Shown: positions 34,101 through 45,066 of the stretch, piece after piece
How positions within the stretch are numbered: position 1 is the stretch's first letter
How the letters are laid out: each line of letters begins with the position of its first letter
Assembly: GCA_036435485.1 (NCBI GenBank)
Contig: CM071597.1
Location: 170,420,147-170,484,146 of the forward strand
Direction of reading: 5' to 3'
Length of the DNA stretch: 64,000 nt
From: Saposhnikovia divaricata
Lineage: Eukaryota > Streptophyta > Magnoliopsida > Apiales > Apiaceae
Notes under the pieces: model-generated
Database searches by the model: none
Told to the model about the DNA's origin: nothing
Seen by the model: only the letters and a program-made list of their open reading frames with translations
Program-made: the position numbers and the translations under genes

Positions 34101-35242
34101 GAACGTTTATTTCATTGTTATTTTTTTAAAATATGTGTCTCTAATTATCCCCTAAATTTAGTGCTTAAAATCAAACTGTAAAGAGTAAAGCAAGGCTCAT
34201 TTTTCAAATGACGTTTGCCCTCATTTTTTTTAAATTTAAAAATATATTGATGCAACAAGTACATTAATTATAATGTAGAAGACGTTTATTGAATGAATTT
34301 TATTATTTAAAATTACTTTAATTTTTTAAGAATTTCCCTAAAAATTAAGTCTCAATATTTAGTAGCCCAGCCTATTTAATTTGAACTCGAAAAATATTTT
34401 TTTATAAAACTTATATACTTATTATATATTACATATGTCAAATGTATAAAATTGATTCATTGAATAATTTGTCAATTTTTTAAGAAAAATTCTTTATCTA
34501 TTCATCACTATTTATAAGAAATATGTGGTTCGTTTCGGACAATTGGTTATATTTATGGCATTGATAACCAATTTGAAGCATGTAGACATTTTTTTATAAC
34601 CAAATCATTTTCACAGAAGATATTCATTGCCAACCAGATTAGTGATGTGAATGAATATGGTCTATTGGTTGGAAATGAAGAAATTTGTCACTCTATGGAC
34701 TAATTTATGAAAAATTGGTTGAAATTGATCCAATTGGTTACTTTCTATGAATGCATAAAACTATCATCGATTATAAGAGACAGGACTTTTACCGGCCGCT
34801 TAAGCACTCGTTATTAAGCCACAAGTCGTTGGTATTAGTTAATAATGACCAACATAAGACCTAATCATTTTTGTGAATTATGGTCATAATTATCATTGAC
34901 TTACAAAAGTTCCACGTGTGCATGCCACATCGGTGGGACCCAACTAACATGGGGTGGACCGCGTTAGTGACGTGTAAGTCCACATGTTCTTGAGGTGGGA
35001 AGACCCCTTTTCTTATAGTTTTATGATCGCGTATTTGATCGTAAACATGGTGAGTAACATTGACGTGGATGTATTGTCATTGGTCAAAGTAAAAACCGGA
35101 CCCACTTTGAGTGGTAATCGTAATATTCAGTTGGCAAAAACCCAGTATCGGCAAAAACCTAGTACCGACAAAGTTTACAAATTGATAGTTGTTAGGCACA
35201 TTTACACCTGCGCCGGTATTCAAAACCCTGTTTCTTGTAGTG

Positions 35243-36280
35243 ATCGCATTAATCATGAAATAATTATTTAAAAAACTAATTGAATTTTTTTATTGGCACG
35301 AGCCTCGTTACCGGGAATAGAATTTAAGAAGAATGATCCTACGGTAGACCTTACGAATAATTTCTTAACGTAGTGATTAACTCAGTATATTATATTAGCT
35401 ACCTAATTGCTTGCTACCCTAATTTATATACAAAAGATTAAATAGTAAGTGAATATTTAATTAGTTTTTGACTAGTAGAGTCCTCAATATCCTTAATTCT
35501 CATAGTATTTTTACTAGTTTTTTGGTTAAAAAAATTTACAAGATAAATTTCTTTACTGTTTTTTTATTTTTTTGTACAACGCCGAAATAAGTATGTGTTA
35601 ACATCAGTTTGAATCATCAAATTTATTTCAAAAAAATTGGTAATAAGCAAGAGTCCCATGGAGAAGCATTTCTACTACTTTTTTAAAAAAAAAAAATCTT
35701 ACAATATTTTTTTTATAAAGTTGTAAATTAAAGCGATTTGTTCTTCAATTGTATATATAAGATAATTGTATTAAAGTTTGCATCTTCCAACATATCTCTT
35801 CTAATTTTAATATCTTCGTCTAATAATGAATAACAATGAAATGCATGTAGTTCAATCTCTTTTTTTAAAGATAATTTCATTCAACAAAAATTTCCTATGA
35901 TGTACTAACATGCCTTGATAAACTGATAGGTTAAGTTAAGAAATTGTGTATGAGGTATTTAGATATCAAGAACAAATTCACTCGTAATAAACCAATTGAA
36001 ATTTTTACATTTCCACGGGAGAATCTAACTACGGCTAAGCTCTACCACATACTTCAGTCATGTAGTCAGAAAATCAAAATTAACAAAATCCCAAAGTTTA
36101 AAACTAGTGAGATGAACCTTTAATTAAAACCCTAGAATTAACAAAATCAAAGATAAATTTAGTACTTTCCATCTCAAATTCAAGGGCCAGAGAGAGATGA
36201 TATTCAAATGAGATGACTTTTTTCGATCTACTGGTCGACTTCACAGATGAACACACATATACACAGTCATAAACATAAAC

Positions 36281-36311
<31 letters not shown>
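35243..36311. other. AT-rich spacer with an (AT)n tract
   Basis: No gene or recognisable transposon is seen. A pure (AT)n run at 36285-36311 abuts the start of the copia 2 LTR. Confidence 0.5.
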
Positions 36312-36316
<5 letters not shown>

Positions 36317-37469
36317 GAATCGAAATTAATCTAAACGTAATTATTATTATTATGTTTTGTTTTGAATAAATCAGCTGCATCTGATGATTAGTTGCATGAG
36401 AATAGGTCAGTAGTTGTTGAGTTTTTATAGGAGAGTCGTGGCACTACAAGAAATTGGGCCAATTATGACGGCCAACTTGCGACGGAAGCAATTTTCGCGC
36501 CTAACTTATGACGGAATCTCGAATCTGTCGTAAATTTCGCGCCCATCTTACGACAGAAGTAAAATTCGTCGCAAGATAATTATTCTATTAATAAAATTTA
36601 TTTCCAAACAATTAAAATTTAATTGAAAAATAATTACAGTGAATTTACGACAGATTATCCGTCGTAAATTCATTTTAGCAGCGAACTTACGACGGAAATT
36701 TCGTCGTAAATTTCGTTATTTTAATAAAATTTAATTGTAAAAAAATTACTTTTTTTGTTGGCGAAATGACGACGTTTATGTAATTAAATTTAATTACAAA
36801 ATGAATTAATTTTTCTGCTGACGAAACAATGGTGGTTTAGAAGTTAACTTACGACGGAAAATTCGTCGTAATTTTTATCCATCAGTGAACTTACGACGGA
36901 ATTCTGTCATATATTTGTTTATTGTAATTAAATTTAATTTTAAAATGAATTAGTTTTTTGATGACGAAACGACGTCGTTTAGCGATGAACTTATGACAGA
37001 ATTTCCATTGTAAAGTCTGGGTAACTTACGACGGATTATGAAGATCGTCGTAATTCTTGGTAGCTTATGACGAAATATCCGTCATAAGTAACCCGGAATT
37101 AGGACGTTCTTCTTAATCCGTCGTAAATATATATTTTTCTTCAATATTTTTTCCTATTTTTATTTAATTTTTAATTTATTTTACAAACTAGTTAAAAATT
37201 GTGGAAAAATAAAAAAAAGAAAATTAGTGATAGTAGATTAACATTCAGTATAACTAATTGGGTGTGTATGAATTTTAAATTAAAATTTGGTTTTTTCTAT
37301 TTTTATTTAATTTTTTAATTTATTTTCCAAACTAGTTAAAAAGGGTGGAAAAAAATCAAAAAATTAGAAAATTATTGAAAGTAGAGTAACATTCATCATA
37401 CAAATAGTGGGAATATTTTATAAATTACTGAAAGTAGAGTAACATTCATCCGTCGTAAATTAGCATATA

Positions 37470-37990
37470 ATCTTTTTTTAATCTTTTATTAGTCCAATCA
37501 AATTAATTTTTTAATTTTCGAAAATTTGGAAATATATTAAATTATATATATTTTGACATCCGTACAGTTCGATCATCGAGAAATATATTTTATAAAATAT
37601 AAACAATAATATCGGACAGAGCACTAGTTACGAGTACTAGTCAATATAGCAGTGATATACTAAGATCTCCAACCAAATCTATTTTTTATTTTTTGAAAAT
37701 TTGGGAATATCATTAAATTAGATATATCTTGACATTCGTACGGTTCAATCATCGAGAAATATATTGACTACTAATTTCACTATCCAAATTAATTTTTTAT
37801 TTTTTAAAATTTCCGAAATATCACTAAATTATATATATACTAATCACTAGTTACGAGCACTAGTCAATATAATATAGAATCAATAATATGGGTCATAGCA
37901 CTAGTTACGAGTACTAGTCAATATAATATTGATCTACTAAGATCTCCAACCAATTTAATTTTTATTTTTCAAAAATTTGGGATTGTCGAT
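37470..37990. repeat. Diverged ~175-bp repeat units (reverse orientation)
   Basis: GACATCCGTACAGTTCGATC near 37555 and GACATTCGTACGGTTCAATC near 37731 are reverse-complement relatives of the marker in the 11040-11580 array. CACTAGTTACGAGTACTAGTC occurs at about 37622 and 37900, with a variant near 37848. Unit spacing is again about 175 bases. Confidence 0.65.
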
Positions 37991-38539
37991 ATATATTTCA
38001 AAAAAAATAGAAACAATAATTTTTTATTAGAAGGGAGTGCTTTGAAAATAAACGTAATTACTCTAAAATTAAAGTTCATAGAAATTAAAAACGTCCATTA
38101 TTAAATTAATTCACAAGCATCGAATTAATTTTTTACAGAATCATTAATAATTCGGTTTAAGTGATATTTCTGGATAATGGCTTCTTGTTCTATAAAAGGA
38201 ACTTTTTTTTCAAATTATAAATGAAAAATAGTTTTCAAAATCCAATTATATTTTCGTAAATAAACAAACCAAATTGCAAGAAAGTATCAAAAGGGCGGTA
38301 TTTTTTTATACACATTTTTAGAAAATATCAATGATTCTTGATATTCTAGAAACATTTGAAATTGTAGAAACAGAAAATATAATATTTTAAGCTGGAGTAC
38401 ATATGCAAATTTAGATTCTTTAAATTGGATCACAACTTTGAAATCACCCCCCTCGAATAAAGTATAAAAATATTTCATATAAATATAAAGTAGCAATAAA
38501 GTAATTTTTCCTATCTTTAAATTAGAGGTGTGTGCTCTC

Positions 38540-39360
38540 ACTACTATGTCTCATTCTTTAGTGCTATGCCACGTGTCACACTATTATTGGATAATACTTG
38601 AGCACATGGATTGTGCTTCTTTAAATTAATTAAAGCCGTTGGATGCAATTAATCTTGACCGTTCAATTTCTTTTCACTTTAACTCTCTTTTAACTTATAT
38701 GTCAACCCATCGGAAGAAAAACTCATCTCGCTCATAGCCAACTTAACAAGATCCATTTTTTTTCATCTTCTTCAAAGAAAGTTTAGATTTGTATTCACTT
38801 TCTTGATTTTCTCTTCTACCCGAATTTTAATTTTCACACTTCCACTAAAAGGGTAATTAGCATTTTGATTCTTTAGCATTCTCAGTGTTGTGTTTTGATG
38901 TGGTTTTATAATTTGAAGCTCTGGTTATGTGGGATTTAAGTGGGTTACCGTATAAGTGATTAAGGCTGTGTTTGGTGTTTTTATTTTGGTTAAATCTGGT
39001 GTTTATTTGGTGGGTTATTGTTGTTTGGTTGTTTCTTGATTCTTGATTTTTAAAGGTATGATTTTGTGAAAATTTCAAGTTGGGTAGTTAAAGGGACGGT
39101 AGCTGTGGCCTGAACTCGAGGTCGGCGGTATGATGGGGGTGGCGGCGTGCAGCACATAGGGAGAGGAAGGAGAAGGGTGTTGATGTTTGTGTTGAGTTGG
39201 TGAGGTGGACGTAGAATCGGCGGATGGTAGTGGTGGTGTGTTCAGTTCATGATATACTGCCGCCAAAAATTTCGACAATCTAGAGTGCATCAATGCGGGT
39301 TCTGGTGTCGGTTTCTGGAATTTCCAGATTCCGGTGCTTTTTTTTAAAAAATGTGTTGAC
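38540..39360. other. Possible captured host segment inside the CACTA
   Basis: GCCACGTGTCAC at about 38569 is a G-box/ABRE-type core, followed by a CT-rich leader-like zone. From 39090 to 39330 the DNA is clearly richer in G and C than its surroundings. A minus-strand frame there includes HSRLSKFLAAVYHEL. The family is not recognised. It is either a captured promoter plus exon or chance composition. Confidence 0.3.
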
Positions 39361-39892
39361 TTAACTAATGGCGGAATTTCAGTCGTCATTTCTTGCATTT
39401 TTGTTTGATAAATAAATCTATTACTTTTCATTTTTAAATGAAATAAAAACTAAAGGCGGGCCCATCCTAAAAATTACTGATGCAAGTCGCGTCACAAGTT
39501 TATTTATAAAATTAATACCAATGTGGACCCCACTGTTCAAACTTATGACGAAAATTTGAACTTGTGATGAAATTTGTATTTGTGACGAAAATCCAAACTT
39601 AAGACTCGAGCAAAAGTGACGAAATTTTTCCATCATAATTGGGACCAATTGTGACGATTTCAGTGTAAAATTTCCGTCGTAAATGGCCATTTTTCTTGTA
39701 GTGTGGGGTGATATACCAGGAGAGTGTTCCTGTGTTTTCGCAACTCCTTTGGTTTGTTTTGCATAATAACGTCAGTGTACTAGCATTTGAATTTAGAATG
39801 TTTTAATAAGAGTTTATCCACCAGTCATTTGGAGAAACCAAGCTTTCTATTTTTCTTGTGTTTAATTACTTACATTCATTTTATCTAATATC

Positions 39893-39904
39893 TGGTATTA
39901 GAGC
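39893..39904 (+). other. Copia 2: primer-binding site
   Basis: TGGTATTAGAGC, one base from the standard TGGTATCAGAGC initiator-Met tRNA complement, lies 41 bases before the gag ATG. Confidence 0.8.
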
Positions 39905-39933
39905 ACTTACGTTTTGGGCATAGCTAACAAATA

Positions 39934-40767
39934 ATGGAGACCAGCAATGGTAAAGAAAGTTCTTTTGGTCTAAGCTATCAAATGTTGACAAAGACAAACT
40001 ACACAACATGGGCTTTGAAAATGAAGGTCTTTATGCAAGCCCATTGTGTGTGGGATGCCATTGAACCTAAAGATCCTAAAGGAGCTATCGAAGACAAGAC
40101 GGACAAACGAGCATTGGCCATCATTAATTACCAAGGAATTTATGAAGATTTACTCTTATCGATTGCGGAGAAGAAGACGTCAAGGGAGGCATTGGATGCG
40201 ATCAAAACAGTGTGTTTAGGGGCTGATAAAGTAAAGAAGGCAAGAGCTCAAACTCTTAAGGCTGAGTTTGAGTCGTTAAGCATGAAGGAAACAGAGCAGC
40301 TTGATGACTTTTGTTTGAGGTTGAATGGATTGGTGACGAACATTCGAGCACTGGGAGAGACAGTTGAAGAAACCTACGTGGTTAAAAAGCTACTTCGGGC
40401 AGTACCTACCAAATTCTTGCAGATCGCTTCGACCATCGAACAATTTGGAAACTTGGATGCTATGTCTGTGGAAGAGGTCGTTGGGTCACTAAAGGCCCAT
40501 GAAGAACGGTTAAGAGGATAGAGAGAAAACAACACCGAGCAACAGCTCTTACTCACAGAAGAGGAATGGGCGAAACGGGAAAATAATGAATCACAATTGC
40601 TGTTGTCTATAGAAGAGTGGTTGAAGAAAACAAACAAAGGGGTACTGAGAAGTAGCAGTGACAACCGTGGTAGAGATTATGGCCACAGGACACTTTGCAG
40701 CAGAATGCAGGAGGCCAAAGAGAGAGCAAAAGTCAGAGGTGAACCTGACACAGAGAATTGATGATGA
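39934..40767 (+). pseudogene. Copia 2: gag with stop and damaged zinc knuckle
   Basis: ATG at 39934 opens 195 codons: LTKTNYTTWALKMKVFMQAH, VWDAIEP, then KKARAQTLKAEFESLSMKE and DFCLRLNGLVTNIRALGE. These are the UBN2-type gag capsid blocks of plant copia elements. A TAG at 40519 replaces what is probably Gln, and the frame stays open beyond it to about 40690. The CCHC knuckle is partly deleted; only HFAAECRRPKRE of its second half remains, in another frame. The protease catalytic site that should follow is also deleted near 40880. Confidence 0.8.
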
Positions 40768-41059
40768 ACCTACACTCCTTGTACTCGAGTGTGGAGGTAA
40801 TAAAAAGGGATGGCATTGTTGAATGAAGACGGGACGATGCCAGAACTAAGGACTACTGTCAACAACAACAATGGTGACTCAAATATCTGGTATCAAAGTA
40901 GATACCATAATCAGCTTGGGTCAGTTGTCAGAATGTGGTCATAAAGTTATTTTAAGTGGTGAGCATCTTTGGATATATGATGAAAATGAAAATTTGTTGA
41001 TAAAAGTAAAGAGAAGTGATAATAGATTGTAGAAGTTAGTTATTGAAGAGAACAGGGCT

Positions 41060-41965
41060 ATGTGTTTATTAACAAAAATAGAGGAGACGTCGTGGCTCTG
41101 GCACTTGTGTTTGGGTCATGTTAACTTTCAAGCAATAACCCTTATGTCAAAAAACAAGATGGTATACGGATTGCCAGGTGTTTCTAATCCAAACGGCATT
41201 TGCAACGGATGCTTACTGTCAAAACAAACACGACGTCCATTTCCTGCTCAAACGAGTTATGCTGCTAAGAAGTGTTTGGAGCTAATACATGGTGACATCT
41301 GTGGCCCTATCTCACCACCAACTCCAGCAGGAAATAAATATTTTTTGTTGTTGGTTGATGAATTCAGTCGTGCAATGTGGGTATTCATGATTAAGGCTAA
41401 GGATGAAGCACTGAGCATGTTTTTAAAGTTTAAAGCACTGGTCGAAAAAGAGTCCAAGGAAACGATCCAAGTATTGAGAACAGATAGAGGGGGTGAGTTT
41501 TGCTCAAAAGAATTTACAACATTTTATGAAAGTGTGGGCATAGTTAGACACTTTACAGCTCCCTACTCTCCACAACAAAATGGCGTTGTTGAGCGTCGTA
41601 ATAGGACTGTGGTTGTAATGGCTAGAATCTTGTTGAAGGAATGTGAAATGCCACCTTATATATGGGGAGAAGCGGTTCGACATGCTGTCTATCTACTAAA
41701 TAGACTACCTACACGAGCCTTATCAGAAATAACTCCGTATGAAGCATGGCTGGGGAAGAAACCGCAGATTGAATATTTGAAAGTTTTTGGTTGCGTTGCC
41801 CATATGAAAGTGCCAAGTGTCCACATAAAGAAATTGGACGACAGGAGCAAATCAGTAGTGCACTTGGGAAGAGAACCGGGGACAAAAGCTTATCGATTGT
41901 ATGACCCAAACACAGGGGCTGTACATATTAGTCGAGATGTGGTGTTTGAAGAGACAAAGAGTTGA
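41060..41965 (+). pseudogene. Copia 2: GAG-pre-integrase and integrase
   Basis: A 301-codon open stretch. The pre-integrase zinc region (WLWHLCLGHVNF, CNGCLLSKQTRRPF) is followed by the integrase core with HGDICGP, VLRTDRGGEF and QQNGVVERRNR, which supply the three acidic catalytic residues D, D and E. The C-terminal block YEAWLGKKPQIEYLKVFGC is also present. It is closed by a TGA at 41963 that is in frame with the following RT segment, so the polyprotein was one frame. Integrase inserts the cDNA in the nucleus. Confidence 0.85.
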
Positions 41966-43263
41966 CAGTGGAAGGAAAATGATTTGGATGACCAGAGTGT
42001 GGCTAGTATCTTTACAGTGGTGGGCTTTCCGTTTGAAGCAACCGAAGGAAATGAAGATGGGGGTGAGATGTCAACTCCACAGTCAAGAAGTTGAAGAGGA
42101 AATGAACGTGGGGGTGAGATGTCAACTCCATAGTCAAGAAGTTCAAGAACTAAGCAAATAAATACGGATGGAAATGATGATTCTGAAATATCTGGAGACA
42201 ACAGTGACGTAGTAAAATACAGATCCATCAGTGATATATACAACGATACTGAAGAGATGGAATTAGAGGAAAAGTTGTTGTTGTTGGGTATAGATGAACC
42301 AGTAGCATATGGTCAGGCAGTGAAAGAGAAGGCCTGGAGAGCTGCTATGAAGGTTGAAATTGAGGCTGTAGAGAGAAACGGAACTTGGGAATTGATAGAT
42401 TTACCTCCAGGAAAACGAGCCATTGATTTAAAGTGGGTGTTCAAACTGAAAAAGAACACTAGTGGTGAGGTTGTGAAGCACAAAGCACGATTAGTTGCGA
42501 AGGGCTATGTGCAAAGGTATGGCATCGATTATGAATAGGTATTTGCCCCAGTTACAAGGCTGGAAATGGTACGTTTGCTGTTGGCTCTTGCAGCTAAAAA
42601 TGAATGGGAGATTCACCACCTCGACGGGAAGATAACATTGTTGAATGGCGAGCTACAGGAGGAAGTCTATGTAAATCATCTGGAGGGATATGTGATAGAA
42701 GGACAGCAGAAGAAGGTATACAAACTCTTTAAGGCATTGTATGGTTTGCATCAAGCTCCACGGGCTTGGTAAGCTAAACTAAGCAAGTGTCTAGAGAAGT
42801 TGGGTTTTATTAAATGTCCATTTGAACATGTTGTTTGCACCAGGCGGGAAGGAACAGAATCTCTCATAATTGGAGTGTATGTTGATGATTTGCTCATTAC
42901 TGGTACGAGTGTGACAGGTATTATCAACTTCAAACGGCAGATGAGTAATGAGTTTGAGATGAGTGACTTAGGGAAACTATCACAATATCTGGGCATAGAA
43001 ATTGAGCAAGGAAATGGGTATATAGAGTTGAAACAGATGGCTTATGCAAAGAAGGTGCTTGAAAAATCTGGAATGCTAGATTGTAGCCCAGTTAGTTATC
43101 CAATGGATTTGAAGATACAACTACACAAAGATGGGAGAGGAAAGCCAGTCGACTCTACGAAATTCAAGAGTATGGTTGGTGGTTTAAGGTACTTGGTACA
43201 CACCCGTCCAGATATAGCATACGTCGTTGGGGTAGTCAGTAGATTCACGGAAAGGCCTACCAT
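41966..43263 (+). pseudogene. Copia 2: reverse transcriptase and start of RNase H
   Basis: The frame continues with no net shift but with stops at 42092, 42131, 42536 and 42770. RT blocks are WKVE-like KAWRAAMKVEIEAVERNGTW, KARLVAKGYVQRYGIDYE, NGELQEEVYV, ALYGLHQAPRAW and the catalytic VYVDDLL. VGGLRYLVHTRPDIAYVVG leads into RNase H, which is lost at 43264. A 51-base in-frame tandem duplication (from 42059 and from 42110) lies in the linker, and one stop (CATAG) sits where the other repeat copy still has CACAG. Confidence 0.85.
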
Positions 43264-43580
43264 CACTAGTACTGCATAGGCTTCTAGCGTCGGTCAAAAT
43301 GGGCATTAGGCGTCGGTTATTGGGCGTAGTATATGAAGGCGACACTATAGGTATAACCTATAGCGTCGGTCAAATGACGACGCTGAAAGTTAATTATAGG
43401 CGTCGGTCAGTTAAATAACCGACGGTAAAAGTCTGTTATAGGCGTCTGTCATTAAAACAACCGACGCTAAAAATCTATTATAGGCGTCGATCACTGAAAC
43501 AGCTGACGCTAAAAGTCATGTCAAAGGCGTCGGTCACTGAAACAACCGATGCTAAAAGTCAATTTTCTTTAAAAAAAATA
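43264..43580 (+). mobile_element. CACTA left end inserted in copia 2, with a 42-bp subterminal array
   Basis: CACTAGTACTGCATAGGC at 43264 is a CACTA-type terminus, followed by GCGTCGGTC words. Four units of 42-43 bases begin at 43398, 43440, 43482 and 43525. Each has GGCGTCGGTC at one end and ACCGACGC at the other, so each unit can fold on itself. No matching right terminus was found before the SIRE LTR at 44481 or after 59538. Confidence 0.7.
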
Positions 43581-44480
43581 AAAATTGCAATTCTAATAAA
43601 CATTCATCCAAACCACAAACACCCTATAAACCCGTTATATAATACAAGGTATATGAAACAATACAAGATTTGTACAAACCAATGTGATATTATTAATATT
43701 AATATAATATATATTATACAACTCGACAATATATTAATTTACACATAATAATTTAATTTTAAAAACTAAAACAAATCGTAACATGTAAAACAGAATAAGG
43801 CGTAGATGACGAGCAAATGTATTGAAGGAAGGAACCAAATTGATAGCCACAGAGAAATCTCCTTCAATAAAACTGAACGTATAATCATCCACACTTGGAA
43901 TCTTTGACAATAATGTTTCTCCTTGCTGCTGCTTAAACCTACAATTCAAAAGTACAAACAAACTTATGTAAGACTCATAGTTTTTTGTGCAACAACACCT
44001 GAAGTACAAACAACAATAAGACATTCTGGAGCAGTGTAACTAAAAAAAAAATACAGAAATAAGGAAACATACTCAAGGATAGTTTGTGGCTGAAAGATGC
44101 CACAACATTAGGTTTAAGCCCCTCGTGCAAATAAATCAAGGTGAACAACATTAGGTTCAAGCCCCTCATGCAAATAAATCAACCTGTAAGATACAGGGGG
44201 AAACACTCAGGACATATAGTTTCTATCCAAATATGAAAAAAGGGGACAACTTGATTCATATGTATAGACAAACCTGTTTTCTGTTCCAAGTACATAGTCC
44301 AAGTCAGGGGATTGGAAAGTATGAGAACCCAACCTAAACATCATAAAAATTGAGGAACACTAGTGATACTGTTCCATTCTAAACGCAGGGTGGCTAATGC
44401 ATGAATTTGTCTAATGTATCATCAGTAAATAATTTTATGCTAATTGTCTTAAGTTGCTTATACGATGAATGCTCAATTCC
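43581..44480 (-). pseudogene. Host-gene-like fragments, including a kinase-type piece
   Basis: On the minus strand a CTTACAG acceptor at 44184-44190 precedes LIYLHEGLEPNVVH. This matches the YLHE..EP.VVHRD segment just before the catalytic loop of plant receptor-like kinases, where an intron is known in several families. The 38-base piece is then repeated in tandem (44145-44182 and 44102-44139, period 43), which destroys the frame. Further left, at about 43800-43938, an exon-like stretch after a GAATTGTAG acceptor reads GETLLSKIPSVDDYTFSFIE; its family is not recognised. These may be cargo of the CACTA at 43264 or remnants of local genes. Confidence 0.45.
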
Positions 44481-44999
44481 TGTTAGAAATAATTGATGAG
44501 AACAGTGTACAAGAGCTACAGCGACAAATCAGAGTTTAGCTGGAAGCAGTCAGAGTTTAGTTAAACACTGACAATGGAAGCTCGACAGAGTTTAGTTAAA
44601 CTCTGTCTGGAGGAAGCACGTCTCCAGTCAACAGTGATTAAAGATTAATTGAAGATAATTATGGAAGCAATATCTTTACATATTGGATAGTTGTTAAAGA
44701 GATTGAGTTGACTTAGGAGATGTGTAGCAATCATAATTGATATTATTTGTATAGCTGATTTATAGGAGAATCAATTATTGATTGTACGTAGCTGTATATC
44801 TTTATAAATACAGTTAGGTTAACCCTAGAAGGGTATCGATCGTGTAATATAATATCTTTTCATTGTAACCTAAGCAGCTCTCTGTGATATTTTACATCAC
44901 TGAGAGAGGAGTTAATTCCAAACAGTTTTTAAAGTTTTTTAAGAACTTATTGTTATTCTCTCATACTTATTTGATTATAATTGTGTACTCGGCCTAACA
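44481..44999 (+). repeat. SIRE 5' LTR
   Basis: 519 bases, TGTTAG...CTAACA, with a TATAAATA box at 44803-44810. It contains three CAGAGTTT words, one in the perfect 9-base hairpin CAGAGTTTAGTTAAACTCTG at 44586-44605. The reverse complement of this word recurs through the whole element. Confidence 0.92.
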
Positions 45000-45001
45000 A
45001 T

Positions 45002-45013
45002 TGGTATCAGAGC
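45002..45013 (+). other. SIRE primer-binding site
   Basis: TGGTATCAGAGC, an exact match to the standard initiator-Met tRNA primer complement, lies two bases after the LTR. Confidence 0.9.
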
Positions 45014-45066
45014 TTGATCTGTTAATTTAATATAGTTTAAGATCCACACACACACAACTATAATCA

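Larger units (their letters stand above)
29886..35242. other. Unclassified AT-rich stretch, possibly 3' part of the host CACTA
   Basis: No gene is recognised in 5.4 kb. It ends at 35231-35242 with TTTCTTGTAGTG, a CACTA-type right terminus. Near that end ACCGGC/ACCGAC words occur (34795, 35165, 35214), and at 34535-34745 AACCAATT/AATTGGTT words recur in both orientations. This could be the 3' end of the transposon whose TNP2 gene ends at 29885, but the matching left terminus was not found. The features at 30349, 31662 and 33955 lie inside it. Confidence 0.35.
36442..39703. mobile_element. Non-autonomous CACTA element in the copia 2 LTR
   Basis: Left terminus CACTACAAGAAATTGGGCC at 36442, right terminus TTTTTCTTGTAGTG ending at 39703, with the target duplication TGG on both sides (36439-36441, 39704-39706). 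Subterminal TTACGACGGAA / TTCGTCGTAA repeats fill 36470-37110 and recur at 39545-39690. The 3,262-base interior has no transposase. It holds diverged copies of the ~175-base CCGTACGGAT repeat and, at 38540-39360, a promoter-like and GC-richer segment that may be captured host DNA. Confidence 0.9.
36312..43263 (+). mobile_element. Copia 2: Ty1/copia element, split in its LTR and truncated at the 3' end
   Basis: The likely LTR start is TGTTGGAATCG at 36312. The LTR is interrupted by a CACTA (36442-39703) and ends shortly before the primer site at 39893. Gag, integrase, reverse transcriptase and part of RNase H follow on the plus strand. At 43264 a different CACTA terminus cuts the RNase H coding region, and no 3' LTR is present in the window. 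Several stops and internal deletions show that it is inactive. Confidence 0.8.

Noticed and set aside
44360..44372. CACTAGTG at about 44364 as the right end of the CACTA that starts at 43264
   Set aside because: It is a short palindrome without subterminal repeats, and the flanking bases (ATA) do not match the left flank (CAT).
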